DNA of 64,000 nt. Source: DT-111 sp965263225. Lineage in GTDB: Bacteria > Bacteroidota > Bacteroidia > Chitinophagales > Saprospiraceae. Under the pieces are notes generated by a model. That model was not told the DNA's origin. It searched no databases and saw only the letters and a list, made by a program, of their open reading frames with translations. Each line of letters starts with the position of its first letter. Within the stretch, counting starts at the first letter, position 1. Where the stretch lies: the NCBI GenBank assembly GCA_965263225.1, contig CBDHHG010000055.1:62001-126000 (forward strand), read 5' to 3'. This document shows, in pieces, positions 45,900 through 54,263 of this stretch. A program made the translations under genes and the position numbers.

Positions 45900-46640
45900 T
45901 TACCTTCAATTCGTCAAATTCACATAACGGACATATCTAATATTAATATTCTACCATAATCCCGCAAGCGGGAAATGATCAAGTCTTCGACACTGACTAG
46001 GATGACCCTCATCTCAAACTAAAAACACGGTTTTGTGACATTTTTTTCGACCCTAATTCGCTTCAACTGGATACAGTAAATTATGAAATTGGTAATCGCT
46101 CATCCCAATGTCACAAAAAGGCACTTTTTATTTATTTTCTGAGACCGCAAAAATGGATCGTTTTGGCCATAAGGGGAATAGCTGTTACCCTTCCAAAATC
46201 AAAGATAACTCCCTATAAATCAAGCTCTAAAAATTTTAACATCTGTCATGAAAATGTCAGAAAAAACGTATTAAGGGGTTTTTGATTTGTTTTTTAACAC
46301 TCCTTTGGCTGTCACAAATCTAGATATTTCTTGCAAACACAAAGCTACCTAAATACATACACCTCTCACTACCAAACGATTGCATTCGAAATGCCAGTAA
46401 ATGACATATGAAATTTTAACAAAAATGAGCCTTTTTTTGTCAAACGATTTTTTCTAAAGTGTATGGCTACTGATTGTCAATGAGTTTGGAGGGGTCAAAA
46501 AAAATGGGTGCAAAATTTTAACATTTTTTTAAGAATAATCCGGCCATTCAATGAACTACTAGCAAGTTAAGGAAAAAACTGAAATGTTGATTCATTTGGC
46601 AAGAGTAGTCTATTGAGTAGTAGATAATAGAGCTTTTGAT
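45900..46640. other. Gene-free AT-rich stretch with repeated TGTCACAAA and AAATTTTAACA motifs
   Basis: This 740-base region has no credible gene. It contains TTTTGTGACA near 46023 and its inverse TGTCACAAAA near 46110, TGTCACAAAT near 46311, related TGTCATG/TGTCAG near 46245, and three AAATTTTAACA copies near 46232, 46413 and 46513. Another TGTCACAAAT lies at 47575. A small CCCGC-AAG-CGGG hairpin lies at 45960. The pattern suggests a regulatory or origin-related region next to the replication block. Confidence 0.45.
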
Positions 46641-46645
46641 TTTAC

Positions 46646-46921
46646 TTATGACGGCTCTTTCCCCTCCACAATCGACTTAATCCTTTCATGATTCGGCTCA
46701 TGCAAATCCGTGATCTTAAAATGCAGATAGATCTGCTCGGTAAGATCCGCAGGAAGTGCGCGCAGGTGCTTGATCTGCTCATAGCTACTCCCCCACTCTT
46801 GCAGGAGTTCATCTGTGATAATATTGTTCCAAATGAATTTGTAGGTTTCCCCAAAATAGTGGCGCAGTTCTTTCTTCCTTACGCAACGGGGTAGGTAAGC
46901 TTCTTTTTGAATAGTGTTCAT
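46646..46921 (-). CDS. Small hypothetical protein of the replication block
   Basis: The 91-residue protein (MNTIQKEAYLPRCVRKKELR) is helical and charged, without a recognised domain. An alternative overlapping frame (46642-46854) is less plausible because it is shorter and Ser/Arg-biased. It lies downstream of a strong terminator, so it needs its own promoter in 46922-47057. Confidence 0.55.
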   Translation of the reverse strand: MNTIQKEAYLPRCVRKKELRHYFGETYKFIWNNIITDELLQEWGSSYEQIKHLRALPADLTEQIYLHFKITDLHEPNHERIKSIVEGKEPS

Positions 46922-47057
46922 GGCAATACAATTCGTGGAATACTACGGTTTCTAATCGCTTAATTTTGGCGTGATTCTGGCGTAATACCAGCTTAATTCT
47001 CGCCTACTTTTTCCTATATATGCATTGCCTACCCCCAAGATACCCCTTTTACACAGC

Positions 47058-47089
47058 AAAAAAAAGCTACTGGGACGAATCCCAGCAGC
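47058..47089 (-). terminator. Strong intrinsic terminator after the 146-residue gene
   Basis: Read leftward, GCTGCTGGGA pairs with TCCCAGTAGC over a TTCG loop and is followed by eight T. This is a textbook rho-independent terminator. Confidence 0.85.
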
Positions 47090-47119
47090 CTCGGCAATGC
47101 AATTTTATGGAAAAACTCT

Positions 47120-47560
47120 TTAGTCCGACTCTGGAGCGCGTTCTCCTATCTGGCTAACATCAACTAGTTTGCCCGTTTGTTGATCAATGGCCACCGTCAT
47201 CATGACATAGCGATCCTGAACGATTTCCCCATCAATATGCTGTAGGTCCATACTCTCCAGCACTGGGAGTTGGCAGCGGTAGGGATGGAAAGGCAAATCC
47301 CCCAGATCTATGTCCAAACCATTTTCTTTGGCATAAACCAATAAGCCCATCGCCAGGAAGTCATTAAGGTCAGCCCCAAAGCCTAAATCAAAGTTGGGGT
47401 TCATGCTTACTACCTGATATCTATCGGCTTGCATACCGTCATAGTGTGCCAGGTCTTCCACTTCTAGCCCACTGGAGTGTAGAACTAAGGCTAGCGCTTT
47501 TTCACTTAGTCCTATTTCTACCTGGAATTTCTTTTGTTCTTGCTGAATTACTTTCATCAT
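47120..47560 (-). CDS. Hypothetical protein of the replication block
   Basis: The 146-residue acidic protein (MMKVIQQEQKKFQVEIG) has alternating strands and helices and no family I know. It is followed by a strong terminator and preceded by the iteron-rich gap, so it may be expressed from a promoter within or near the iterons. Confidence 0.6.
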   Translation of the reverse strand: MMKVIQQEQKKFQVEIGLSEKALALVLHSSGLEVEDLAHYDGMQADRYQVVSMNPNFDLGFGADLNDFLAMGLLVYAKENGLDIDLGDLPFHPYRCQLPVLESMDLQHIDGEIVQDRYVMMTVAIDQQTGKLVDVSQIGERAPESD

Positions 47561-47674
47561 TTGTCGTTTTTTGATGTCACAAATCGCGGTGTTTTATTTT
47601 TTTGTAGGAGAATTGGCCGGAAAAACTAGTTTTATAACTCTATTTTTAAAACGATACCTGGCGAGATTTTTTTG

Positions 47675-47895
47675 CAAAGTGTTACACCCCATTTTTAGAG
47701 TTTAGCATTGACTGTCAGACCGTTAGAGGTGTAACACTTGTAACACCAGGGTTTCCCAAAAAGTGTTACACTGGGGGTAAGTGTAACACTGTTGTAACAC
47801 TTTTTTTTTGCGTTCTCCAAAAGTGTTACACTCTAACCTGTTGATTATCTTTTGATTAGAATCAATTGTAACACTTGTAACAGTTGTAACACCTT
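47675..47895. repeat. Iteron cluster of TTGTAACAC units
   Basis: At least ten copies of TGTAACAC or its inverse GTGTTACA occur in about 215 bases: near 47679, 47730, 47739, 47763, 47782, 47793, 47823, 47867, 47876 and 47885. Some are tandem at 9-base steps. They fill the gap downstream of the replication gene and upstream of the 146-residue gene. Direct short repeats next to a replication protein suggest binding sites for an initiator or repressor. Confidence 0.7.
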
Positions 47896-47935
47896 TTTTT
47901 TCTGAAATCATCGTTTTAAAATTAGAAAGGGCATT

Positions 47936-50257
47936 TTAGTCCATCCAGCTCGTGTCACTATTTTCCACTTCTTCTCTATTTACTTCCTCTTCTTCCGGAA
48001 CAAAATCTGCTCGGTGAAATATGTAAGGACGGCCATGAAAGCGAACCTCTTTCTTTTTGGAATATTCCGTACCATCATCCTGATAGGCTTTTTCCCACTT
48101 GAAATACTTTCCCCGTACTAGCTTTACTCGGCCATCTGGCGTTCTCAGTTGATCGACATTGAGATAGTCCCGCAGCAATTCCTTAATCCAGGAGATCGAT
48201 CCTCTCCCACCCCAGAATTCGCTTTCGATGCTTTTTATTGGCATCTGGATCTCATCCTCATCAAAATCCAGGAACATCTCTTTGATCTTCTCTCTGAGGT
48301 TTCTAGCCTCTGTGGGTTCGTTTACTTTCACCGTATCGTAAAAGGTATCGGTCCGGATCAGGGAGGAATGGAACCACATCCGGCTTTCACTTTCCGTCAC
48401 CATTTTGCGTTCCATCATGAACTGGAGAAAGGCGGGGATCTCTGTGATCAGTTCGGCTAGGATATTGGGATTGTCCTTCTTGGGCTTTTTCACCTTCAGG
48501 ATCCAGAAGCGTTCGTCATGCTTGGTCACGTAAATCATCCGGTGATTATTCGAATAGAATTGAAACTTACAGAAGAAGTCAATCTCAAACTTGCCAAAGC
48601 CTTTGGGGTTCACCATTACTTTATTGCTTGTCGCATAGGCTTTGATGCCTTCTACATCCTTCTTCCGATCCAGTAGCGTTTCCTCGCAAATGGCCAGAAG
48701 CTTGTCCGTCCAGTGGTCATTGAATTCTGATTTGAAATCCTGGTTGCCGATCTGGATGCAGTTGTTGCCCAGCAATGCCTTTTCCCACTTCCCTAGCGTT
48801 GATTTACCCGTATTGTTTTCAGGACTGTAAAGGACTAGGACGGGCAGTATCTGGGTGGGCTTGGTGATCAGGAGCTGGAGATAGTCCAGGCCCAGCTCCC
48901 AACTCTTGTAGGTCTTGCCTTTGAATTTGATGGTCTTGGTACCAAAGATGTGTTTGATGAACTCTAGACTGGTATGGATAGCTCCAGGTGTCGGGGTCCA
49001 ACGGAAGGGGCTGTATCGATTGTAGAAATGGCCATGTACTTGCTTATAGTTGAAATGATCTGGCACATTGCAAAAGCCTTCGTAGTATTTGATATAGCGT
49101 TGGAATTCCTTGCCGTATAGATCGACTATGGTTTGCTTCTTGCGTTTCTCCAGTACTTGTACCGTATCCCCATTGGCCATCGGCTTTTCGACGATCTTGA
49201 AAAAATCATCCCCAATCCATTTAACGTTCTTGGCCCATTCTGGACTGATCAGCTCTAGTTTGTTCTTGTCTTCATCATATTGATAGATATTGCCTTTAAA
49301 GATGAATTCATTCAGCTTGATGATATCGCTGTGCAGATGGTAGAAGAAATCTTCGTTGTGAAGGCGGAAATATTTGTAAATGATGTGGGTGCTAGAGGTA
49401 ATGTTCTTTTTGTAGAAATAGAAGCTATCGCGCGCATTCGGTTTATGCAGTTCTTTGATCACTGCCTCTACCCTATCCCCTTTCTTGGCCGCTAGTAATA
49501 AGTCATCTAATCCTTTGGGACGCTCCGGAAGACATTCACTCTTGACATGATAGAAATAAATGCGCAGCTTCTCCTGGACTTCTTCTTCTGGCATCTCCTC
49601 CAGTAGCTCTCTGATCTTCTTGGCTGCGCTAAAAAAGCCCATTGGTCGCTTGGAAATATCCTCTTTGTCAAATAGTTGATTCTCGGAGATATCCAGACAA
49701 TCACCATCCCATAAGATCACCACGTTTTTGACTTTGCAATCTCGGATGATCAATTCAATGGCTCGATGCACTCGTTGGGTTTCCTTGTCTCGATAATGGG
49801 TGATACTGGTAAGCCCTATTGTCATCGCTCCTTTTAAAGTAGCATACCAGGCTTTGAAAGCGCCTTCGGTGAGAAAAAGGGTTTCTATCGGTGTTTTCTT
49901 TTCCCAGGCTTCTACCAGGGTGGGAGGTAAGAATGGATGGGTACCCTGCCCTTTCGGCATATCATATTTGCGATCATTGGTAGGATTCTTTAGGCGTGTT
50001 TGATACCACACGACTCGCTTGCCATTAATATGGCTCATCTTCCCCTTCCCCATCTTCACGTAGTTGATTTGTTGTCGCTGTAGGGTCCAAAAGTTGATCC
50101 GGATGTTACCGTCTTTATCTTCTTCGAAAATATCAATCTGTCGGCGGCTCGGCTCTGGGTGTTCTGCATCCGGGTTGGATACCCAGAATTGGTTATTGTC
50201 GGCCGTCACCTCAAGCAACTCCATTCGCTGCTTGTAAAAACTTTTCGTTTTTGCCAT
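47936..50257 (-). CDS. Replication protein: TOPRIM primase-like plus SF3-type helicase
   Basis: The 773-residue protein has TOPRIM motifs in the first third (TLFLTEGAFKAWYATL with the Glu, VVILWDGDCLD with DxD) and a superfamily 3/virus-type helicase in residues about 480-640: LYSPENNTGKSTLGKWEKAL is the Walker A, LLAICEETL the Walker B and KFQFYSNNH the motif C Asn. This is the primase-helicase organisation of phages and satellites that start their own replication. It is flanked by iterons on the 3' side and by periodic palindromes about 360 bases upstream. A terminator at 50292-50327 separates it from the upstream gene. Confidence 0.88.
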   Translation of the reverse strand: MAKTKSFYKQRMELLEVTADNNQFWVSNPDAEHPEPSRRQIDIFEEDKDGNIRINFWTLQRQQINYVKMGKGKMSHINGKRVVWYQTRLKNPTNDRKYDMPKGQGTHPFLPPTLVEAWEKKTPIETLFLTEGAFKAWYATLKGAMTIGLTSITHYRDKETQRVHRAIELIIRDCKVKNVVILWDGDCLDISENQLFDKEDISKRPMGFFSAAKKIRELLEEMPEEEVQEKLRIYFYHVKSECLPERPKGLDDLLLAAKKGDRVEAVIKELHKPNARDSFYFYKKNITSSTHIIYKYFRLHNEDFFYHLHSDIIKLNEFIFKGNIYQYDEDKNKLELISPEWAKNVKWIGDDFFKIVEKPMANGDTVQVLEKRKKQTIVDLYGKEFQRYIKYYEGFCNVPDHFNYKQVHGHFYNRYSPFRWTPTPGAIHTSLEFIKHIFGTKTIKFKGKTYKSWELGLDYLQLLITKPTQILPVLVLYSPENNTGKSTLGKWEKALLGNNCIQIGNQDFKSEFNDHWTDKLLAICEETLLDRKKDVEGIKAYATSNKVMVNPKGFGKFEIDFFCKFQFYSNNHRMIYVTKHDERFWILKVKKPKKDNPNILAELITEIPAFLQFMMERKMVTESESRMWFHSSLIRTDTFYDTVKVNEPTEARNLREKIKEMFLDFDEDEIQMPIKSIESEFWGGRGSISWIKELLRDYLNVDQLRTPDGRVKLVRGKYFKWEKAYQDDGTEYSKKKEVRFHGRPYIFHRADFVPEEEEVNREEVENSDTSWMD

Positions 50258-50291
50258 AAGTCATTCTTTTGCATTGCACGTAAATAGGAGG

Positions 50292-50327
50292 AAAAAGCCG
50301 TCCGGTCCTGGAGCGGACCAGGACGGC
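50292..50327 (-). terminator. Intrinsic terminator upstream of the replication gene
   Basis: Read leftward, GCCGTCC and GGACGGC form the outer stem of an extended hairpin with GGTCC/GGACC inside, followed by five T. It ends transcripts of the 114-residue gene. Confidence 0.75.
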
Positions 50328-50389
50328 AACGTGTGTTCATAGTTTCCGCATAGGCGGAACTGCTGTCAAAAAGGGAGGTATGTAAATGG

Positions 50390-50734
50390 TTAGACCGTAC
50401 TTGGGTCTTGTAGCTCTTTGATTCTCTGCTCTATCGCTTGGGCTTTTTGCCGGTATCTGGCTGCCCCAGCTTTATTGGTGTCGGAGTTTCCGTAGTTTCT
50501 CCGTTCATTGCTTTCCCAGGCTTGCATATTCCGAACACAGTCTTTTAAAGCCCGCTGGAGGATCTCTAACTCCAACTCGGAGTTGTAGACAGTTTCCTCC
50601 TGTTCGTCCCTTGCAAGTACTTGCAAGTGGGTATTTGGCACTTGCAAGTGGTTCTCTGACACTAACAAGTGTTCTTTTGGCACTTGCAAGTGATTTTCTG
50701 AAGGAGCCCCAGCAGCATCGGGTATCTCTTGCAA
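50390..50734 (-). CDS. Small protein encoded over a periodic palindrome array
   Basis: The 114-residue frame has no ATG near its start; TTG at 50734 is the best available initiation, 8 bases after the stop of the upstream gene. Its N-terminal third encodes heptad repeats (SENHLQVPKEHLLV...), a direct result of four CACTTGCAAGTG-like palindromes at 21-base intervals. The rest is a charged coiled coil (ELELEILQRALKDCVRNMQ). The protein may bind its own repeats, or the DNA repeats may be the functional element and the frame secondary. Confidence 0.5.
   Translation of the reverse strand: MQEIPDAAGAPSENHLQVPKEHLLVSENHLQVPNTHLQVLARDEQEETVYNSELELEILQRALKDCVRNMQAWESNERRNYGNSDTNKAGAARYRQKAQAIEQRIKELQDPSTV
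50618..50692. repeat. Four 12-bp palindromes CACTTGCAAGTG at exact 21-bp spacing
   Basis: Copies lie at 50618-50629 (TACTTGCAAGTG), 50639-50650, 50660-50671 (CACTAACAAGTG) and 50681-50692. The period is 21 bases, two helical turns. Extra partial copies (CTTGCAAG) are at 50610 and 50728. The regular phasing fits cooperative binding on one face of the DNA, as at plasmid or phage origins and operators. Confidence 0.75.
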
Positions 50735-50742
50735 GTTTTCAT

Positions 50743-51645
50743 CTAGTACACTACTGGGGCCGGGGACTTTTTTCTTACGCCGTTCACTTCACCACGTCGC
50801 TTGACTTTTAAGGCTCGATACAATCTGAAATCGTAGTAGCTGCAAAAGGCCATGCAGATCTCAAAGACCAGTTCTGCCAGTAGGGTGATGATCACACCAA
50901 AGTAGGAGCGAAAGCCTACCTTCAGATTCCAGGTTTCCATCAGGTTTTCATTGGCGACGATGATGACACCATGCTCCGCTTCTAGCACCCTGGTTAGGGA
51001 CGTTCTTTCTTCCGTCAATGCATTCTCCTTCTTGGCATGGATATGATAGAATTGGCCTTGGCTATTGTAGTTGGATTGATCTTCTCGGATGGCCAATAGG
51101 GTAGAGTCAATCACACGCACCCGGTCTTGCATGGCCGCTGCTTCTGGACTATCGGACAACCCCAGTTGTTTGGCTTCTGGACTAAAATCGTTTACAGCGA
51201 AGTACATACCGAATACGGATAGGAATAGACTGATCGCTAGTAGAGAAAAGTTCTTCAGGGCAAGATCCCAGCGGATCAACTTCCGTGAGAAATAAGTATC
51301 CCAAAAAGAATCGGAAAATTGCCGCTTGTATTTTTCCATTCCGATCAAGCAAAGGGCGGCACAGACATAGTTCAAATAGGGGATGGGAACAATCTCCATG
51401 ACAATCAAGGCTCCATACCAGCCAGCCGCAATACTCAGTAGATTGCAAAAGAAACTAAATAGATAAGCACTACGCCGAGCGCCGATATTGCGGGTTAACC
51501 AGGGCTGTTTACCGGAAGCAGCTCCATAGCGTTTCTCCAGCACATCGGCCAAGTCTTTTTTATTGGCCTGTTCCTCCGCATCAGCCAATTCCTGTTCCAG
51601 CCTCGGGTCCAGATCTTCAAATTGACTTAGTTTAAAAAAACTCAT
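50743..51645 (-). CDS. Polytopic membrane protein of the replication block
   Basis: The 300-residue protein starts MSFFKLSQFEDLDPRLEQEL; the longer frame from 51681 would run through a terminator hairpin. Four hydrophobic segments are visible (about residues 60-80, 82-100, 125-145 and 245-265) with a charged coiled-coil region between the third and fourth (SNYNSQGQFYHIHAKKENAL). No family recognised. A DNA-membrane anchor or virion morphogenesis role is possible but not shown. Confidence 0.65.
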   Translation of the reverse strand: MSFFKLSQFEDLDPRLEQELADAEEQANKKDLADVLEKRYGAASGKQPWLTRNIGARRSAYLFSFFCNLLSIAAGWYGALIVMEIVPIPYLNYVCAALCLIGMEKYKRQFSDSFWDTYFSRKLIRWDLALKNFSLLAISLFLSVFGMYFAVNDFSPEAKQLGLSDSPEAAAMQDRVRVIDSTLLAIREDQSNYNSQGQFYHIHAKKENALTEERTSLTRVLEAEHGVIIVANENLMETWNLKVGFRSYFGVIITLLAELVFEICMAFCSYYDFRLYRALKVKRRGEVNGVRKKSPAPVVY

Positions 51646-51664
51646 ACTTTTGTTGTTAGAAGTG

Positions 51665-51698
51665 AAAAAATCCCGGAGCATCTGGCAGGATCTCCGGG
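51665..51698 (-). terminator. Intrinsic terminator after the 82-residue gene
   Basis: Read leftward, CCCGGAG and CTCCGGG pair over a 13-base loop, followed by ATTTTTTC. It overlaps the longer but rejected start of the membrane protein. Confidence 0.75.
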
Positions 51699-51760
51699 CT
51701 GAATTAACGCTTACGCCTCTGCATCCGCAGGGGCGTTGTCATTTAGAAGTGAAGTAGATC

Positions 51761-52009
51761 TCATGCCTCAGCTCCAGGTTTAGCAAAATCATTGACCTTT
51801 ACGCGGCCTTGTTTAAGTTCATGCATAACCGTTTCTACAATTCGATCCGCAATCAGGGCTAGTTGTAAATCCTTTTCTGAGGTCACAAGGGTTCGGTAGG
51901 CTTTGAATACCGTCGGGAGATCCGTGTTGGTCTTTTCCGCAATCTCCTGACATTTCTCGATGAACGGAGTCACCATATCTTCCAGCAGCTTGTCGTTGAA
52001 TTTTTCCAT
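51761..52009 (-). CDS. Small helical hypothetical protein
   Basis: The 82-residue protein (MEKFNDKLLEDMVTPFIEKC) is all-helical and could be a small regulator. It lies between two intrinsic terminators and so forms a separate transcription unit or is expressed by read-through. Confidence 0.6.
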   Translation of the reverse strand: MEKFNDKLLEDMVTPFIEKCQEIAEKTNTDLPTVFKAYRTLVTSEKDLQLALIADRIVETVMHELKQGRVKVNDFAKPGAEA

Positions 52010-52024
52010 AAGTTCATCTTAAGG

Positions 52025-52210
52025 TTAAAAAAATACCGCTCCCATTGCTGAGAGCGGGGCTAATGGCTGTGCCTGATCGCCATCCCAGACACCCGCAAAA
52101 CACCAATGACCTTTCTCAAGGGCCATTTTATGCACTTCGGGGAAAGGTGAGTGGCTGGCGAGGGACTGGTACGTTCCAATTCGCCAAACCACTCGTGACA
52201 TAAACCCCAT
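52025..52210 (-). CDS. Doubtful 61-residue ORF overlapping a terminator
   Basis: The frame (MGFMSRVVWRIGTYQSLASH) ends inside the terminator hairpin at 52027-52057. Amino-acid composition is plausible for a small protein, but the overlap with the terminator and the lack of similarity leave it uncertain. Confidence 0.25.
   Translation of the reverse strand: MGFMSRVVWRIGTYQSLASHSPFPEVHKMALEKGHWCFAGVWDGDQAQPLAPLSAMGAVFF
52027..52057 (-). terminator. Intrinsic terminator before the 82-residue gene
   Basis: Read leftward, CCGCTC and GAGCGG pair over a loop and are followed by a run of seven T. It separates the 82-residue gene from upstream transcription. Confidence 0.7.
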
Positions 52211-52582
52211 TAAAACCTAGTAGCTCAGCTCTTTTGCCGGGCTACTCGTTCCTTGAAAAATCTGCTAAGATATTTCTAAAGGACACCTGGCGGCATTTCT
52301 TTGTCATGCCGCTCCATTTATCTTCAGGAAAGATCCCCAGTTACCCAGGGATCGAATCCCATGACATTACCCCTGAAGGGCAATTGCCTAAACGTCAAAT
52401 TGGTGCGGCTTCCACTCCGCACCACAATACTACATTCTGCCACAAAGAATTGCAGTCCCACTTTTTCTAGGAATGGCCCCGGAGCTTCCGGAGCGTAATC
52501 CCTAAAAACAGTTGGTTAAAAAATGATTTGAATAACATCGCCGCTCTTTTGCAGCGAACTATACTGAGGGAGACCCTACTTG
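52211..52582. other. Gene-free stretch with hairpins between repressor and early genes
   Basis: No credible gene is present. A perfect 8-bp hairpin TGGTGCGG/CCGCACCA lies at 52401-52424, and a CCGGAGCTTCCGG palindrome near 52482. The structures could belong to an untranslated leader or a small RNA, but nothing identifies one. Confidence 0.35.
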
Positions 52583-52609
52583 AAAAGGCCCTGACTCAGG
52601 AGCCAGGGC
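52583..52609 (-). terminator. Terminator after the repressor gene
   Basis: Read leftward, GCCCTG pairs with CAGGGC over a 10-base loop and is followed by CTTTT. It lies 17 bases after the repressor stop. Confidence 0.65.
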
Positions 52610-52626
52610 AGAAGTAGCAGGATAAG

Positions 52627-52962
52627 TCAACCGTCTTGGTTGACTGCTCTTTGCTTTTGGGATAGTATATTGCCCGACAGTAATTGATCCGCAGTAATAT
52701 CAAAGTATTCGCTGATCACCGCTTGTCGTTCGGCGTTCATCACAGGGCGCGTACTGTTCATCTCTTCTTTGCGATAGTAGTAGAACATGCGTTCCTTCAT
52801 ACCGACCTCAGCCTTTTCCAATAGAGATAGAATCTCAGAAATGACATCACGAATTTCCATACCTGTATTAGCCGCATGGACTTTCAAGAGGTGGTCCAGG
52901 GTGTATCTGAATTGGTATCCAGCAGGTAGATTGACATTCATTATATCTGTATATTGAGCCAT
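52627..52962 (-). CDS. HTH (XRE-like) regulator, candidate lysogeny repressor
   Basis: The 111-residue protein ends with AVISEYFDITADQLLSGNIL, typical of the last helices of XRE/Cro-C1 domains (the IAxxFxVSxDYLL pattern). Helical segments upstream complete a small DNA-binding fold. I chose the ATG at 52962 (MAQYTDIMNVNLPAG), because the longer TTG start would run through the palindrome TTGCAATTAATTGCAA that lies directly upstream. It is divergent from a small rightward gene at 53061, as in phage immunity regions. Confidence 0.65.
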   Translation of the reverse strand: MAQYTDIMNVNLPAGYQFRYTLDHLLKVHAANTGMEIRDVISEILSLLEKAEVGMKERMFYYYRKEEMNSTRPVMNAERQAVISEYFDITADQLLSGNILSQKQRAVNQDG

Positions 52963-53024
52963 TGCAATTAATTGCAACAAATATAATGTCGAAACTATGG
53001 TTTACATAATCAAGAAGATTATGT
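52962..53024. promoter_or_regulatory. Divergent promoter/operator region with two palindromes
   Basis: TTGCAATTAATTGCAA at 52962-52977 is a perfect 16-bp palindrome at the repressor start. ACATAATC-AAGAA-GATTATGT at 53004-53024 is a perfect 8-bp inverted repeat. Both sit in the 98-base gap between divergent genes, fitting operators for autoregulation and for control of the rightward gene. Confidence 0.65.
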
Positions 53025-53060
53025 TGCATTTTATTGAAAATATAGTTTTAATTGATATAA

Positions 53061-53330
53061 ATGACACTGGGCGATCCGATGTTCCTAGAGTTAATCTCTG
53101 ACCAAGGAATGACTCAAGAATTCAATTTGCAGAGCTATGTAGGATATCTGATGAACAGTCATTTAAGTAGACTCAAGCCGTGGACAAGGCAGCAGTACCT
53201 AGTTTTGAAAAACATGAACAAAATAATCCAGGCTTATCCTAAGCTATTAACCTTGATTGGCTATTCCGAGGAGAAGGGGAGATCCCTGGAAAAAGCAGGG
53301 AAAGTAACTACCATCAACTGGCAAAGATAA
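53061..53330 (+). CDS. Small protein divergent from the repressor
   Basis: The 89-residue protein (MTLGDPMFLELISDQGMTQE) is helical and basic toward the end, with no recognised family. Its position opposite the repressor and behind the operator palindromes suggests an antirepressor, excisionase-like or early protein, but this is inference. Confidence 0.5.
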   Translation: MTLGDPMFLELISDQGMTQEFNLQSYVGYLMNSHLSRLKPWTRQQYLVLKNMNKIIQAYPKLLTLIGYSEEKGRSLEKAGKVTTINWQR

Positions 53331-54263
53331 AGAAGCTTAATCAAATAATTGATACCAAGAATGAAAACGTCCTTTAAGATGAGATCGATAAACTAGAATG
53401 CTAAATGAAATAGACTCAACTTGGACAATTACCCTCACCTCGCCTCTATCTGTTTCAGCTATCCTTGATTAGAAGCTAGGTATCCAGCGAGATTTGCTTG
53501 ATGGATTATGCACCTCCATCCTCTATTCACTGCCAGATTCAAACCAATCCAGTTAGAGTTTCTTGAGCTTCATTAACATCTATCCTTTCTAGCATATACT
53601 CATCTAGTATGGTTTGCTCAAGATAGTATCTTCTTCCAGTGTTTTCTCAATTGCCATGTTCGGGGTAGTTGGATTACAATTTGTGATCAGGAAAATAGAA
53701 GGATAGGAAAGGTATTAGGGAAGGAAAGTTCCGGAGGAGCATGGTTTAAGACTACAAATCTACACATACAGCGATAGCTTTTGCGAGTTACAAAATGGTG
53801 CCTTAAACCTATTTACCGGGCTTGTTAAATTAATCGAACGCTGTGTGAGAATTTCTTTAAATCATGTTTATCGGTCAGCAAATATATGATTTTCACCAAA
53901 ATATACAAAGGGGAACAATGCGTGCACTGTTCCCCTAATAGAGAAGTTCTTATATTTACCCCTGCTTTAAACCATTAGGGGATATTGCCGTACTTATTGT
54001 CTGGTGGTATCCCTTTTTTTTAGATTTCGACGATGTCCTCTACTATTATGTTGAGCACAAAATCAAAAAAGGATAGGAATACCATAGTAATTGATTTTAC
54101 GTGAACAATAGATCAAACTTATTACCTGGCCTCCTGCTCCCTTGTAACATACAGCACCACTATACTGCTACCAACAGAATAATTCTTTGTATCTTCCCCA
54201 GTGGTAACTAGCTGATTTATAGGCTACATCTATTCACCTATTCCAGAAAATACTGCATTAAGA
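53331..54263. other. Gene-free stretch of about 930 bases between control and cargo regions
   Basis: All six frames are broken. The only structure found is the hairpin at 53910-53935. No tRNA, repeat or integration site is recognisable. The region marks a change from leftward phage-like genes to rightward cargo and may hold decayed sequence. Confidence 0.5.
53910..53935. terminator. Hairpin GGGGAACA/TGTTCCCC
   Basis: An 8-bp perfect stem encloses a 10-base loop (ATGCGTGCAC). Only a weak T/A stretch follows, so it could be a terminator or a small-RNA stem. Confidence 0.45.

Noticed and set aside
52325..52425. tRNA-like segment with GGGATCGAATCCC and a GGTGCGG/CCGCACC hairpin
   Set aside because: No complete cloverleaf with acceptor, D-arm and anticodon arm could be built on either strand.
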